DNA of 54,816 bases from an uncultured Parabacteroides sp. GTDB taxonomy: Bacteria; Bacteroidota; Bacteroidia; Bacteroidales; Tannerellaceae. The notes beneath the pieces were generated by a model, which was not told the DNA's origin, did no database searches, and saw nothing but the letters and a program-made list of their open reading frames with translations. Positions 1 to 9,231 of this stretch are shown here, in pieces (the stretch's first letter is position 1; each line of letters opens with the position of its first letter). The stretch spans positions 1 through 54,816 of the forward strand of contig CAJTMR010000023.1 in assembly GCA_910577325.1 (NCBI GenBank), read 5' to 3'. The translations under genes and the position numbers were made by a program.

Positions 1-48
1 ACATGCCTGTCACGCATGGGGTCACGGGTTCGAGTCCCGTACGCACCG
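1..48 (+). tRNA. tRNA-Asp (GTC), 3' part only
   Basis: The window opens inside a tRNA. Positions 2-6 and 14-18 form the anticodon stem (CATGC/GCATG) around a 7-base loop, 7-13, whose bases 9-11 are GTC, the Asp anticodon. A variable loop (19-23) is followed by a perfect T stem (24-28 with 36-40) around the TTCGAGT loop. The 3' acceptor strand is 41-47 with discriminator G at 48, as expected for tRNA-Asp. No CCA is encoded. The 5' half lies outside the window. Confidence 0.93.
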
Positions 49-73
49 CGAAAGCAAATAGTAAATGAAAGTA

Positions 74-109
74 AAGTTCTGAAATTTTAGAGTTTCAGAA
101 CTTTTTTTT
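74..109 (+). terminator. Rho-independent terminator after tRNA-Asp
   Basis: An 11-bp perfect stem (74-84 with 93-103, AAGTTCTGAAA pairing with TTTCAGAACTT) has an 8-base loop and continues into a run of T. It lies 26 bases after the tRNA, so it most likely ends the tRNA transcript. The 200 bases that follow, up to 311, show no gene; the only structure is a 10-base direct repeat CAAATATTCA at 238 and 265. Confidence 0.85.
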
Positions 110-311
110 CTCCCGATTTGGTAAAAATATAAATATCTTCGTTGTGTATCGTCCCAAGGCAAAATTCAGGTTAGGGACACTATCAACCTCAATATTCCCT
201 TCTTTGGTTGAGGGATCGTACTAAGGGGAGAGAAGAGCAAATATTCATTTATAAAAAAGGAAAACAAATATTCACGATTGATTTGTAGGCATTTTAAGGT
301 TAATGTAACTG

Positions 312-2630
312 TCATTTTCTTATCACCCTAAATTCGCATTTTGTATTTCCAAGCAATCCGTTACCGTCAACGCCTTCTACGACCCCGATAAATCCGGTAT
401 TGATGTCAGAACAATAGAAATGAACTTCCGCTTCTCCTTTTTTGTCGGTAATGACAGATGGAGTCCATAATAAAGTATTGCGGGCATCAGGAGTGGAAAG
501 CTGCATGTCTGTTTCGTCCGGTTGATAAAACTCTCTTTTTCCATAATAACCTTTGGTACGCCAAAGGTTGTTCATTTTTAATAGCTCTTCATCTGAGTAT
601 AAAGGTCCGCTATAAACAATTTGTTTTTGATCTTCTACATATACACCATTTGCTTGAGCCACATATTTAATTAACAGATAAGTTTTACCGTTGACAGGAG
701 GAAACTTTTTCCCTTTATATGATGCCGTATGATATATATGATGTGTATAGCCAGGCAAATAATCATTCAAAAACGGAATATTTTTTTGACACTCACACAC
801 CCAACCTGTAGCCAAATCCATCTGTGCCACACTATCCAACCGCCCCATCATTTTGTCTCTAAACGGTTTATACCCTTTTGCTGTTACAGTCACTTCATTC
901 AATAGTATGGTGCTGTCACTGCTTATCACAGGCAAATCAAGGATTTGTTCTTTTTTACAGTGGGACAGTTCCGCTATCGGATAATAATGAGGCCTGTTCT
1001 TCTTTGTACTATCAATTAAAGGAAAATAATCTACCAGTTCCAGTGCTGGTTTAAACTCTTTCGACAACATGGGCTTCAAATACACATATCCTCCTTGAAG
1101 TGCTTTCATTTTGTCTGTGTCAACTATAAAATGTCCTGTGGAATCTGTCCAAATAAACTCTGAGTTCCCCTCTGCACCGAAAACTTGGATAAGCTGTTCG
1201 GCTCTTTCATTTTGTTTGTCCTTTTTCTTACTCTTAAGAGTTTGTATGCCGTTGATTTCATCAGTTAAAAAGGGCTGCCCTTGGTAATCAGGTTCTACTG
1301 CATTCCATACATATCGCCGCCAGCCTTGGGTAAGTAACAACAGATCCAATGCTTCTTTCCTGTCATTGTTCTTTTCATCAAAATAATAAGTGGGGTTACA
1401 GATTCTGCCTCGTATCTGGGATGAAAGATAACAATAAGCTAAGATATTCACCGGTTCGGCAGGATTGTTATATGCCTGGTCATATACGCTAAGACCTATG
1501 TTGGCCCTCACCGGTTTGCCTTTTTCGTCTGTCGCTTTTATTTTGATTGACGCTTTTTCCCGAATGGCAAAACTTGTCTTTGCGGGTTCAGCCGTTATGT
1601 ACAGTTTCTTTTGAGGGTGAACATATACCAATCGTTCTGCAATAGGCTGCATAGAGCTATCGAAAAGCGTAAACTCCACTATACCCTGATAAAGGAAGTT
1701 ATTAAGTGGGATAGAAATTCTAAGACTATCCCTTAATGTACCTTTCGCCATGCAGCAGGTCATTCCCCGCATCTGCCCAATAAGGTAAAACTGTCGGCGT
1801 GGCAAACCCTCGCTTTGAGAAAGAACAAAATCCAATTGTTTTTTATCTTGCCCCAAAAGGCTCAACGCCATGCCTTGTGAGTGAATCTCGGGTAAAGGAT
1901 AGCTCGTTCCATTCTTCAATTCAATCCTGTATTTCTTATTCTCTAAAGGAGTAAAAAAAGCAGCACCCATTCCATCATGTACACTTTTTATTTCGCATAG
2001 AAACTTATCGTCTTCAAAGATGGCTCCTTCAACGGATACCGGATTTCCCTTACCATCAGTTGCTTTGAAAGCCAACTTGGAGGAAAGGCCGGAAACGAGA
2101 TTTCCTCCTTCTGGGAATGTTTCAAAACGGAAGGTTGTATCTTTAGGATTCTCCGTAACTTCTGAACGGGCTATATTCTTTACTATCCTTATCTTGCGGG
2201 TAGGGGTTATTCCGGTAGTATCATTCTTGTAAAAAGAGTGCTTTGTATAGCCTTCTAAAAAATAGTCGCCTTCCGAAAGCTTTTCGTCTATGTAAACATG
2301 GCCGGATACGATGCCATTCTTTATCGGATACTTTTCCTGCCAAACTATGCTGTCTTTCGGATTAATCATTTGCAGGTAAAGAGTCTTACTTTTATCCGAT
2401 AAGCCGAAAGTTTGTGCATCCAGCTGATAGGCTTTGAACCAGAGGTCTTCACCTGTCTCGTAGATGTCTTTACTGGTTTGAAGATATATTGATTCAGAGG
2501 GACGGGAAGAAATATCTTTTCCCATCTTATAGATTACAGAATCTATGGATTGTTGCGAATAGCCCATAGGAACCATTAGGTATATTCCTAACAGGAAAAT
2601 AAATGTTCTATATATGCTTATTTTTTTCAT
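312..2630 (-). CDS. Exported MG2-type surface protein, paralogue A (772 aa)
   Basis: A large exported protein of a Bacteroidales family related to the MG2 region of alpha-2-macroglobulins. Residues 1-25 form a signal peptide (basic start, hydrophobic core, ending near GYSQQ). The region about 40-130 carries the family signature (SESIYLQTSKDIYETGEDLW), typical of an Ig-like macroglobulin strand. A middle stretch LLLLTQGWRRYVW (about residue 430) and a short LNEVTVTAKG segment, recalling the start of TonB-plug proteins, are also characteristic. It lies 8 bases after the paralogue at 2639-4969, so the two are probably co-transcribed. No lipobox is seen. Exact function is unknown; a role in envelope or surface assembly is inference. 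Confidence 0.85.
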   Translation of the reverse strand: MKKISIYRTFIFLLGIYLMVPMGYSQQSIDSVIYKMGKDISSRPSESIYLQTSKDIYETGEDLWFKAYQLDAQTFGLSDKSKTLYLQMINPKDSIVWQEKYPIKNGIVSGHVYIDEKLSEGDYFLEGYTKHSFYKNDTTGITPTRKIRIVKNIARSEVTENPKDTTFRFETFPEGGNLVSGLSSKLAFKATDGKGNPVSVEGAIFEDDKFLCEIKSVHDGMGAAFFTPLENKKYRIELKNGTSYPLPEIHSQGMALSLLGQDKKQLDFVLSQSEGLPRRQFYLIGQMRGMTCCMAKGTLRDSLRISIPLNNFLYQGIVEFTLFDSSMQPIAERLVYVHPQKKLYITAEPAKTSFAIREKASIKIKATDEKGKPVRANIGLSVYDQAYNNPAEPVNILAYCYLSSQIRGRICNPTYYFDEKNNDRKEALDLLLLTQGWRRYVWNAVEPDYQGQPFLTDEINGIQTLKSKKKDKQNERAEQLIQVFGAEGNSEFIWTDSTGHFIVDTDKMKALQGGYVYLKPMLSKEFKPALELVDYFPLIDSTKKNRPHYYPIAELSHCKKEQILDLPVISSDSTILLNEVTVTAKGYKPFRDKMMGRLDSVAQMDLATGWVCECQKNIPFLNDYLPGYTHHIYHTASYKGKKFPPVNGKTYLLIKYVAQANGVYVEDQKQIVYSGPLYSDEELLKMNNLWRTKGYYGKREFYQPDETDMQLSTPDARNTLLWTPSVITDKKGEAEVHFYCSDINTGFIGVVEGVDGNGLLGNTKCEFRVIRK
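2077..2512. repeat. 436-bp identical block, copy 1
   Basis: By eye this block matches 4416-4851 base for base (offset 2339). It covers the N-terminal coding part (about residues 40-185) of the two tandem MG2-type genes. Identity stops abruptly at both ends, where the genes return to visibly lower similarity, including many synonymous differences. Confidence 0.9.
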
Positions 2631-2638
2631 ATATGGTT

Positions 2639-4969
2639 TTATTTTCTTATCACTCTAAATTCACATTTTGCATTTCCAAGCAATCCGTTACCGTTAACGC
2701 CTTCTACGACCCCGATAAATCCGGTATTGATGTCAGAGCAATAGAAATGAACTTCCGCTTCTCCTTTTTCATCTGTAATAACTGACGGAGCCCATAATAA
2801 AGTATTGCGGGCATCAGGGGTGGAGAACTGCATGTCTATTTCGTCCGGTTGGTAAAATTCACGAGAGGTATAATATCCTTTGGTGCGCCAGAGGTTATTC
2901 ATCCGTAACAATTCCTCTTCAGTGAACTCAGGTCCATTGTAGGTGATTGTTTTTATATCAGTGACTATCCATGCGCCATTTTTCCCTATGGGTTCATATT
3001 TAATAAGTTCATAATCTTTTCCGTTAATAGGTATAGATTTCTTAAGGACTGGATAGCACGAAGAGCAACCTGTCGGGTGGTGTGAATACCCCATATAATC
3101 ATTCAGATAACCATTAGGTGTTCTACTGTTACAATCACATACCCATGCTTTATTCAAATCTACCTTTGCCAAGCTATCTAGTCGTCCCATCATTTTATCT
3201 CTAAACGGTTTATGTCCTTTTGCTGTTATAGTCACCTCATTTAATAATATGGTACTGTCGCTGCTTATTACAGGCAAATCAAGGGGTTGTTCTTTCTTAT
3301 GGTATGATACCGCTATCGGATAATAATGAGGTCTGTTCTTCCTTACGCTGTCAATCAGAAGAAAGTAATCCACCAATTCGAGAGTGGGTTTGAACTCTTT
3401 CGACAACATGGGTTTCAAATACACATATCCTCCCTGAAGAGTTTTCATCATGTCCAGGTCAACCATAAAATGTCCGGTGGAGTCCGTCCAAATGAACTGA
3501 GAATTTCCCTCTGCACCGAAAACTTGGATAAGCTGTTCTGCTCCTTCACTTGGTTTGTCTTTTTTCTTACTCTGAAAGGTTTGCCGTCCATTGATCTCAT
3601 CTGTTAGAAACGGTTTTACTTGAGAATCAGGCTCTACTGCATTCCATACATATCGCCTCCAACCTTGCGTAAGTAACAGCAGGTCTAATGCTTCTTTCCT
3701 GTCACTGTTCTTTTCATCAAAATAGTAAGACGGGTTACAGATTCGGCCTCGTATCTGGGAGGAAAGATAACAGCAAGTTAGGATATTCATCGGATCGGCA
3801 GGGTTATTATATGCCCGGTCGTACACGCTAATGCCCAGGTTTGCCCTCACTGGATTGCCTTCTTCGTCTGTCGCTTTTATTCTAATTGACGCCTTTTCCC
3901 GAATGACAAAACTTGTCTTTGCGGGTTCGGCCGTTATATACAGTTTCTTTTGCGGATGGACATACACCAACCGTTCTGCAACGGGCTGCATGGAACTGTC
4001 GAAAAGTGTAAATTCCGCTATACCCTGATACAGGAAATTATCGAGCGGAATGGAGATTTTAAGACTGTCCTTTAATATGCCTTTCGCCATACAGCAAACC
4101 ATTCCGCGCATTTGTCCCACGAGGTAAATTTGCCGGTGCGGCAAGCCCTCGGTTTGTGAAAGGACAAAATCCAGATGCTCTTTATCTTGCCCGCGAAGGT
4201 TCAGAACCATTCCTTGCGAATGAATCTCGGGTAGCGGATAGCTTTTTCCATGCTGCAATTCAATCCTGTATTTCTTATCCTTTAAAGGAGTAAAAAAGAC
4301 AGCACCCATTCCATCATGTACACTTTTTATTCCGCATAGAAACTTATCGTCTTCAAAGATGACTCCTTCAACGGATACTGGATTTCCCTTACCATCAGTT
4401 GCTTTGAAAGCCAGTTTGGAGGAAAGGCCGGAAACGAGATTTCCTCCTTCTGGGAATGTTTCAAAACGGAAGGTTGTATCTTTAGGATTCTCCGTAACTT
4501 CTGAACGGGCTATATTCTTTACTATCCTTATCTTGCGGGTAGGGGTTATTCCGGTAGTATCATTCTTGTAAAAAGAGTGCTTTGTATAGCCTTCTAAAAA
4601 ATAGTCGCCTTCCGAAAGCTTTTCGTCTATGTAAACATGGCCGGATACGATGCCATTCTTTATCGGATACTTTTCCTGCCAAACTATGCTGTCTTTCGGA
4701 TTAATCATTTGCAGGTAAAGAGTCTTACTTTTATCCGATAAGCCGAAAGTTTGTGCATCCAGCTGATAGGCTTTGAACCAGAGGTCTTCACCTGTCTCGT
4801 AGATGTCTTTACTGGTTTGAAGATATATTGATTCAGAGGGACGGGAAGAAAAACATCTTTCTATGTGATTGACCAGGGAGTCTATGGATTCTTGGGAATG
4901 AACCATAGGGGAGAGCAAACTTATCCCAAACAAAAAAATAAATATTTTATGTATTTTCACATCTTTCAT
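2639..4969 (-). CDS. Exported MG2-type surface protein, paralogue B (776 aa)
   Basis: Tandem paralogue of 312-2630 with the same architecture: signal peptide (residues 1-25), MG2-like N-terminal region, the LLLLTQGWRRYVW segment, the LNEVTITAKG segment, and a conserved C-terminus (CSDINTGFIGVVEG). Residues about 40-185 are nearly identical to paralogue A, whereas about 600-690 diverge strongly: here there is a Cys-rich stretch (CDCNSRTPNG, then GCSSCYP) where A has CECQKNIPF and HHIYHTASY. It is the first gene of the pair, with 8 bases between its stop and the next start. No convincing promoter was seen upstream. Function unknown; likely periplasmic or surface exposed. Confidence 0.85.
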   Translation of the reverse strand: MKDVKIHKIFIFLFGISLLSPMVHSQESIDSLVNHIERCFSSRPSESIYLQTSKDIYETGEDLWFKAYQLDAQTFGLSDKSKTLYLQMINPKDSIVWQEKYPIKNGIVSGHVYIDEKLSEGDYFLEGYTKHSFYKNDTTGITPTRKIRIVKNIARSEVTENPKDTTFRFETFPEGGNLVSGLSSKLAFKATDGKGNPVSVEGVIFEDDKFLCGIKSVHDGMGAVFFTPLKDKKYRIELQHGKSYPLPEIHSQGMVLNLRGQDKEHLDFVLSQTEGLPHRQIYLVGQMRGMVCCMAKGILKDSLKISIPLDNFLYQGIAEFTLFDSSMQPVAERLVYVHPQKKLYITAEPAKTSFVIREKASIRIKATDEEGNPVRANLGISVYDRAYNNPADPMNILTCCYLSSQIRGRICNPSYYFDEKNSDRKEALDLLLLTQGWRRYVWNAVEPDSQVKPFLTDEINGRQTFQSKKKDKPSEGAEQLIQVFGAEGNSQFIWTDSTGHFMVDLDMMKTLQGGYVYLKPMLSKEFKPTLELVDYFLLIDSVRKNRPHYYPIAVSYHKKEQPLDLPVISSDSTILLNEVTITAKGHKPFRDKMMGRLDSLAKVDLNKAWVCDCNSRTPNGYLNDYMGYSHHPTGCSSCYPVLKKSIPINGKDYELIKYEPIGKNGAWIVTDIKTITYNGPEFTEEELLRMNNLWRTKGYYTSREFYQPDEIDMQFSTPDARNTLLWAPSVITDEKGEAEVHFYCSDINTGFIGVVEGVNGNGLLGNAKCEFRVIRK
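4416..4851. repeat. 436-bp identical block, copy 2
   Basis: Partner of 2077-2512. The left boundary is marked by differences at 4414-4415 (AC versus GT) and the right one by divergence from 4852. Confidence 0.9.
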
Positions 4970-5653
4970 TTATAATTGTTATTTCATTTAAGATGCTTTC
5001 TTATACCATGAAAGGCTGCTGTAGGAGATTGAAAAGTATATTTGAATTGGTTTTCCTTTCTACAAATACATTAGAAAGGTTACTGATTTTATTAATACCA
5101 ACTTTTTGCTGTAATATCTTTAAAGAGGATATATTTGTCAGCACAAATAATATTTTTGTATTTGATATATGTTTTTTCATAAAAGTCCTTTTCTTTTTTT
5201 AGTGCCTCCTTTGCAAGAAACTATAAAAATTGCCTCAAAAATTATTAGATATGTTTTTGTAGTTAAGAGAACATTCATTGTTTAAGAAGTTTCCCTTGTT
5301 TTATAATTACAAAATTAATAATAAATAATAAGCAATAGCTATTTGTTATTACAGGAAACTGTTGTTTTGATTTATTTAACACACGTTGTCTCTGTGCTGG
5401 TAATTCCAACAAGTACATCTATTACATCATTAGACTTTGTACCATTTTACAATAGCGACTATGCAACCTTTCCCTGTGTAATCTTTTTCAGACCAGGACA
5501 TGTAATAAAGAATCAAGTTCCGGTTAAAAGGAAAGAGTCCGGTATGATACCGAACTCTTTCTATACTGGATAATGTTTAACCAGTCCAAATTTTGTGAGG
5601 CGCTTCATTTTTAACAGCCCCTTTTCTATATTATCAAACCTTTTTTCGAATTA
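4970..5653. other. AT-rich intergenic region without a supported gene
   Basis: This 680-base AT-rich stretch lies upstream of the MG2 pair and downstream of mdh. Short open frames here (for example 4993-5202 and 5343-5573 on plus) have no recognisable protein features. The only clear structure is the hairpin at 5531-5561. A poor -7-like match (GAAAAGTA at 5031-5038, read on minus) is the best candidate promoter for the MG2 genes and is not convincing. Confidence 0.6.
5525..5561 (-). terminator. Terminator of mdh
   Basis: An 8-bp outer stem (5531-5538 with 5554-5561) is stacked, across one mismatch, on a 5-bp inner stem (5540-5544 with 5548-5552) closing a 3-base loop. Read on the minus strand the hairpin is followed by CTTTT. 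It lies about 90 bases past the mdh stop codon. Confidence 0.7.
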
Positions 5654-6595
5654 TTAGAGAGCACCGACTTCTTTCAATGCTTCGTTTGTTTTGTGAACGG
5701 CTGCCGCACTCTTGGCGAAGAGTTCTTTTTCTTCTGCAGTCAATTCCAGTTCAACGATTTTTTCGATACCGTTCTTGCCCAAGATAACAGGAACACCGAT
5801 GCAGATGTCGGATTCTCCGTATTCACCTTCCAGATAAACAGAGCAAGGAACCATCTTTTTCTGGTTGTGGATGATAGATTCAACCACATATGCTCCTGCT
5901 GCGCCTGGTGCATACCATGCGGAAGTTCCCAACAGTTTCGTCAGTGTAGCACCGCCGACCATAGTGGAAGCGACTACTTCCTGTAGTTTTTCAGCACTCA
6001 ATAGTTTGCTTACAGGAACACCTTTGTAAGTAGCCAGACGAGCCAACGGGATCATAGTCGTATCACCGTGTCCACCGATTACCATACCTTCGACTTCGTT
6101 GGCATTGCAACCCAAAGCCTGAGATAAGAAATATTTGAAACGAGAACTGTCCAGAGCACCACCCATACCGATAATACGGTTTTTCGGCAGACCCAGAGAC
6201 TTCAATGACAAGTAAGTCATTGTATCCATCGGATTCGAGATTACTACCAAGATTGCATTTGGAGAATATTTCAGGATGTTTTGAGCTACGCTCTTAACGA
6301 TACCGGCGTTGACACCGATTAGTTCTTCGCGTGTCATGCCCGGTTTACGAGGAATACCTGAAGTAATGACAACGACATCAGAGTTGGCTGTTTTTTCGTA
6401 GTCGTTAGTGCAACCTACAATCGTGGTGTCGAAACCAAGCAGTTGAGCTGTTTGCATCATATCCATTGCTTTACCTTCGGAAACACCTTCCTTAACGTCA
6501 AGCATTACAACTTCATCTGCCACTTCATTGAAGGCCAGAACATTTGCGCAAGTAGCACCTACATTACCGGCGCCAACAACTGTTACTTTAGACAT
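5654..6595 (-). CDS. mdh: Malate dehydrogenase (313 aa)
   Basis: NAD-dependent interconversion of malate and oxaloacetate in the cytoplasm, serving the reductive branch to fumarate and succinate typical of Bacteroidales. The protein is of the LDH-like MDH type. Residues 8-13 are the GAGNVG nucleotide-binding loop. The mobile loop carries the substrate arginine in PRKPGMTREEL, which is typical of MDH rather than LDH. The catalytic histidine lies in GGHGDTTMIP (about residue 176), and the Asn of VVISNPMDT is present. The length of 313 aa is normal. It stands alone, with its own promoter at 6653-6684 and a terminator at 5531-5561. Confidence 0.97.
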   Translation of the reverse strand: MSKVTVVGAGNVGATCANVLAFNEVADEVVMLDVKEGVSEGKAMDMMQTAQLLGFDTTIVGCTNDYEKTANSDVVVITSGIPRKPGMTREELIGVNAGIVKSVAQNILKYSPNAILVVISNPMDTMTYLSLKSLGLPKNRIIGMGGALDSSRFKYFLSQALGCNANEVEGMVIGGHGDTTMIPLARLATYKGVPVSKLLSAEKLQEVVASTMVGGATLTKLLGTSAWYAPGAAGAYVVESIIHNQKKMVPCSVYLEGEYGESDICIGVPVILGKNGIEKIVELELTAEEKELFAKSAAAVHKTNEALKEVGAL

Positions 6596-6652
6596 AATAA
6601 TAAGTTTTATATGTTTTACTTATAATAATATTTCCATCTTTTTAAAGCGAGA

Positions 6653-6684
6653 CAAAGGTACAACCTATTACGAAATTAAAGAAA
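6653..6684 (-). promoter_or_regulatory. Promoter of mdh
   Basis: On the minus strand 6660-6653 reads TACCTTTG, a full match to the Bacteroidota -7 consensus TAnnTTTG. A TTTC at 6684-6681 sits 20 bases upstream in the -33 position (3 of 4 matches). The transcript would start near 6647, about 50 bases before the ATG. Confidence 0.6.
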
Positions 6685-6723
6685 TATTTCCGTATATATT
6701 TTGTGCCTTCCTTGGTTAATTTT

Positions 6724-6750
6724 ATGATTTATTGTCGATACATAAATCAT
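6724..6750 (-). terminator. Possible weak terminator of the 9067-6759 gene run
   Basis: A 9-bp AT-only stem (6724-6732 with 6742-6750) lies 8 bases past the stop codon of the methyltransferase gene. No U-tract follows it, so it may only protect the 3' end. Confidence 0.35.
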
Positions 6751-6758
6751 ACATCTTC

Positions 6759-7943
6759 TTACTCCACATAAAGCACTAACCCCTTCAAATATTCTCCTTC
6801 CGGATGATAGATATTGACCGGATGGTCGGCGGGTTGTGTCAGTTGGTGTAGGATGCGGACACTGCGACCGGACTGTGCGGCAGCACTGAATACAGCCAAG
6901 CGGAAGTTTTCTTTGCTTACCACCTGCGAACAGGAGAAGGTGAACAGGATACCTCCCGGCTTGATCTTTTCGAAAGCGATGGCGTTTAGTTTGCGGTAAC
7001 CTTGCAAAGCGTTGCGCAGTACGTTTTTATGTTTTGCGAAAGCGGGTGGGTCCAAGATGATAAGGTCATAGTTGCTTCCCATCTTTTCGAGATACTTGAA
7101 AGCGTCTTCCGCGTATGCTTCATGGCGTGGATCGCCCGGAAAGTTCAGTTCCACGTTCTTGTTGGTCAGTGAAATCGCTTTGGCAGAGCTGTCGACCGAG
7201 TGGACGATCTTGGCACCTCCGCGCATAGCATAGAACGAGAATCCGCCGGTATAACAGAACATGTTCAGTACGGATCGCCCTTTGGCGTAACGTTCCAGCA
7301 ATAACCGGTTTTCGCGTTGATCGACAAAGAAACCGGTTTTTTGTCCTTTTTGCCAATCTACGCAGAATTTCAAACCGTTTTCAAGTGCGATGTCTTCCAC
7401 TTCCCCTCCGTACAGGTAGCCGTCTTCAGTGCCTAAGTTGGCTTTGTAAGGCAAGGTCGCTTCCGATTTGTAATATATATTTTGTAAAGAATCCCCAAGC
7501 ACGGCTTTCAAGGCTTCGGCAATCTGGTGGCGAGCATAATGCATGCCGACAGAATGTGCCTGCATGACAGCAGTGTGGGCATACATGTCGATGACTAGCC
7601 CCGGAAGATTATCTCCTTCACCGTGTACCAACCGGTATGTATTGTTGTTCTCCACTCCGGCAAGCTCCAGTGTTTGGCGCAGTACGTGAGCAATACGGAT
7701 GCGTTCTTCCCAGAAAGCGGCGTCTATCGTGACCGGTTTGAATGATAAGATACGTACGGCGATACTGCCTATCTGATAATGTCCGATACCCAGGAAACGT
7801 CCGTTCGTACCATAAACTTCTACCAAGTCACCTTCTTCCGGTTCACCTTCGATCGTTCGGATGGCACCGGAGAATACCCAAGGATGGAAACGCAACAACG
7901 ATTCCTCTTTTTTCGGTTTGAGAAATACTTTACACTCCTTCAT
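6759..7943 (-). CDS. Class I SAM-dependent rRNA methyltransferase, RlmI-like (394 aa)
   Basis: Probable 23S rRNA cytosine-C5 methyltransferase. The N-terminal 75 residues are a PUA-like RNA-binding domain (FHPWVFSGAI, then GDLVEVYG and FLGIGHY). The catalytic half has the SAM-binding motif VLNMFCYTGGFSFYA (about 230), the acidic loop HSVDSSAKA, the DPPAFAKHK motif and the cysteine-bearing FSCSQVV typical of the RlmI family. The stop codon of the exonuclease gene upstream directly abuts this ATG (7943/7944), so the two are translated from one message. The exact target base cannot be read from sequence; RlmI (C1962) is the closest known relative. Confidence 0.88.
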   Translation of the reverse strand: MKECKVFLKPKKEESLLRFHPWVFSGAIRTIEGEPEEGDLVEVYGTNGRFLGIGHYQIGSIAVRILSFKPVTIDAAFWEERIRIAHVLRQTLELAGVENNNTYRLVHGEGDNLPGLVIDMYAHTAVMQAHSVGMHYARHQIAEALKAVLGDSLQNIYYKSEATLPYKANLGTEDGYLYGGEVEDIALENGLKFCVDWQKGQKTGFFVDQRENRLLLERYAKGRSVLNMFCYTGGFSFYAMRGGAKIVHSVDSSAKAISLTNKNVELNFPGDPRHEAYAEDAFKYLEKMGSNYDLIILDPPAFAKHKNVLRNALQGYRKLNAIAFEKIKPGGILFTFSCSQVVSKENFRLAVFSAAAQSGRSVRILHQLTQPADHPVNIYHPEGEYLKGLVLYVE

Positions 7944-8525
7944 TTATATCTGTTTCAATTGATTGTATATTTTCAGACAAGCCCATGCGTCGAGGGCAGC
8001 ATATTTTTTTTGTGCATCGCTGAGGACATCGGCTTCCCAATTGCTCAGACGCTGTCCTTTCGAGATTTTTTTATTGAAGAGGATGGCATATATCTTTTGC
8101 AAGCTGGCATCTTCGATGCCGAATTGCCCGACATAATTTTGCAAATCCAGGAAGTTGGCAGGCTGTATATCTTTGCGCTTTCGCATCGCCCCGAAATCGT
8201 CGCGCAGTGACAGACCTATCTTCATTACCTTCTCGTTTGCCAAAAACTCTTCGAGCACTTCCGGAATGTCGATCCGATTCAGACGGAACAAGAAACAAGC
8301 CTCGTCAGTTGAAATCTGCATAAGCGATACTTTGAAGCGTTGCCCTTTTTTGAAGCTCGGACGGGTTTCCGTATCGAACCCGACAGATGGGAATTCGGAG
8401 AGGTAACCGACAGCTTTCTCTGCATCCCTCAATGTGTCGATCACGATGATCCTTCCGGTAAATTCCTCTAAAGGAAGCTCGGATATTGCCTCTTTTGTTA
8501 TCGAATGTGTATATAGTTGTGTCAT
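7944..8525 (-). CDS. DEDDy 3'-5' exonuclease domain protein (193 aa)
   Basis: A stand-alone 3'-5' exonuclease of the RNase D / WRN-exo type. All catalytic motifs are visible: Exo I VGFDTETRPSF (about residue 50), the strand MQISTDEACFLF, Exo II MKIGLSLRDDFGAM, and Exo III YAALDAWACLKIY, with Tyr four residues before Asp, making it DEDDy. The HRDC domain of full RNase D is missing. It starts within the stop codon of the DUF5063 gene (TAATG overlap) and abuts the methyltransferase gene, so the three form one unit. Together with an rRNA methyltransferase, a role in rRNA or tRNA processing is likely but inferred. Confidence 0.88.
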   Translation of the reverse strand: MTQLYTHSITKEAISELPLEEFTGRIIVIDTLRDAEKAVGYLSEFPSVGFDTETRPSFKKGQRFKVSLMQISTDEACFLFRLNRIDIPEVLEEFLANEKVMKIGLSLRDDFGAMRKRKDIQPANFLDLQNYVGQFGIEDASLQKIYAILFNKKISKGQRLSNWEADVLSDAQKKYAALDAWACLKIYNQLKQI

Positions 8526-9067
8526 TATTCTTCGTTGGTTTCTAAAAGCTCTTCACCGTCGTATCGCACGGCGTGGAGTGCTTTTAATGCGTTTAATGAT
8601 TGTTGTCCCCAGAATTCGCGGAAGTTTTTACGGCACAATACGATTGCTTCAAGCATAACTTCTTCATTGCCTTGGCGGAACAAAGAAATGAAATTACCCG
8701 TATCTTGGTAAACATCGGCCAAATTCTCCGAGATGAAGGCGGCGATCGGCGTGTCGCTGTATTGCATATCCGGATGGAATGTTTCGAGGTAAGAGTCTTT
8801 TTCTCCGAGCAGTCCGGCAATTCGGTTGCGGACCGATTCATACATTTCTTCCGTGACAGTCAATTCGAGTTCTGCATCTTCGTTTTCTTGCGCTTGGGGT
8901 AGAAGGGTGGCTTTCAGGTACAGTAAAGGCAATATTTTGACTGCCTTATCCAAAAAGTTAAGAAGACCGTTTTTGCCGGCATTCTCGACAAACGTACAAA
9001 ATTCCAATGCAACTGTTACAAATTCCAGCGTGTTGTGTTCGTATATCGGATTGTTTTTTTCTTCCAT
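8525..9067 (-). CDS. DUF5063 family protein
   Basis: A Bacteroidales protein of the DUF5063 family: acidic, mostly helical, without signal or membrane segments. Function unknown. The start at 9067 (MEEKNNPIYEHN) is preferred over the upstream in-frame ATG at 9115. The extra 16 residues are basic and Cys-rich, unlike the rest, and the only promoter-like element (9104-9111) would start transcription near 9097, inside that extension. The TAATG overlap with the exonuclease gene indicates coupled translation. Confidence 0.75.
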   Translation of the reverse strand: MEEKNNPIYEHNTLEFVTVALEFCTFVENAGKNGLLNFLDKAVKILPLLYLKATLLPQAQENEDAELELTVTEEMYESVRNRIAGLLGEKDSYLETFHPDMQYSDTPIAAFISENLADVYQDTGNFISLFRQGNEEVMLEAIVLCRKNFREFWGQQSLNALKALHAVRYDGEELLETNEE

Positions 9068-9103
9068 ACTGATTTTAGTAGATACCTTGCATTTATGACA
9101 TTG

Positions 9104-9111
9104 CAAAAATA
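9104..9111 (-). promoter_or_regulatory. -7 element of the DUF5063-exonuclease-methyltransferase unit
   Basis: Minus-strand TATTTTTG (9111-9104) matches TAnnTTTG. No clear -33 is seen at 19-21 bases. The predicted start near 9097 gives a 30-base leader to the ATG at 9067 and argues against starting at 9115. Confidence 0.45.
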
Positions 9112-9231
9112 ACAAATATATTTCGATAGTTGGGGTGTGTTTGATCCTTTTTCCAAATAACTACGTTGAATTGTATCTCGACAAACCCCAAGCGATTCGT
9201 GTCTAACGTTTATCTCTGTTCAGGGCATTAA

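Noticed and set aside
238..274. CAAATATTCA direct repeat near tRNA-Asp as an attachment site
   Set aside because: It does not match the tRNA 3' end, no integrase is nearby, and ten AT-rich bases repeated at this distance are not unusual.
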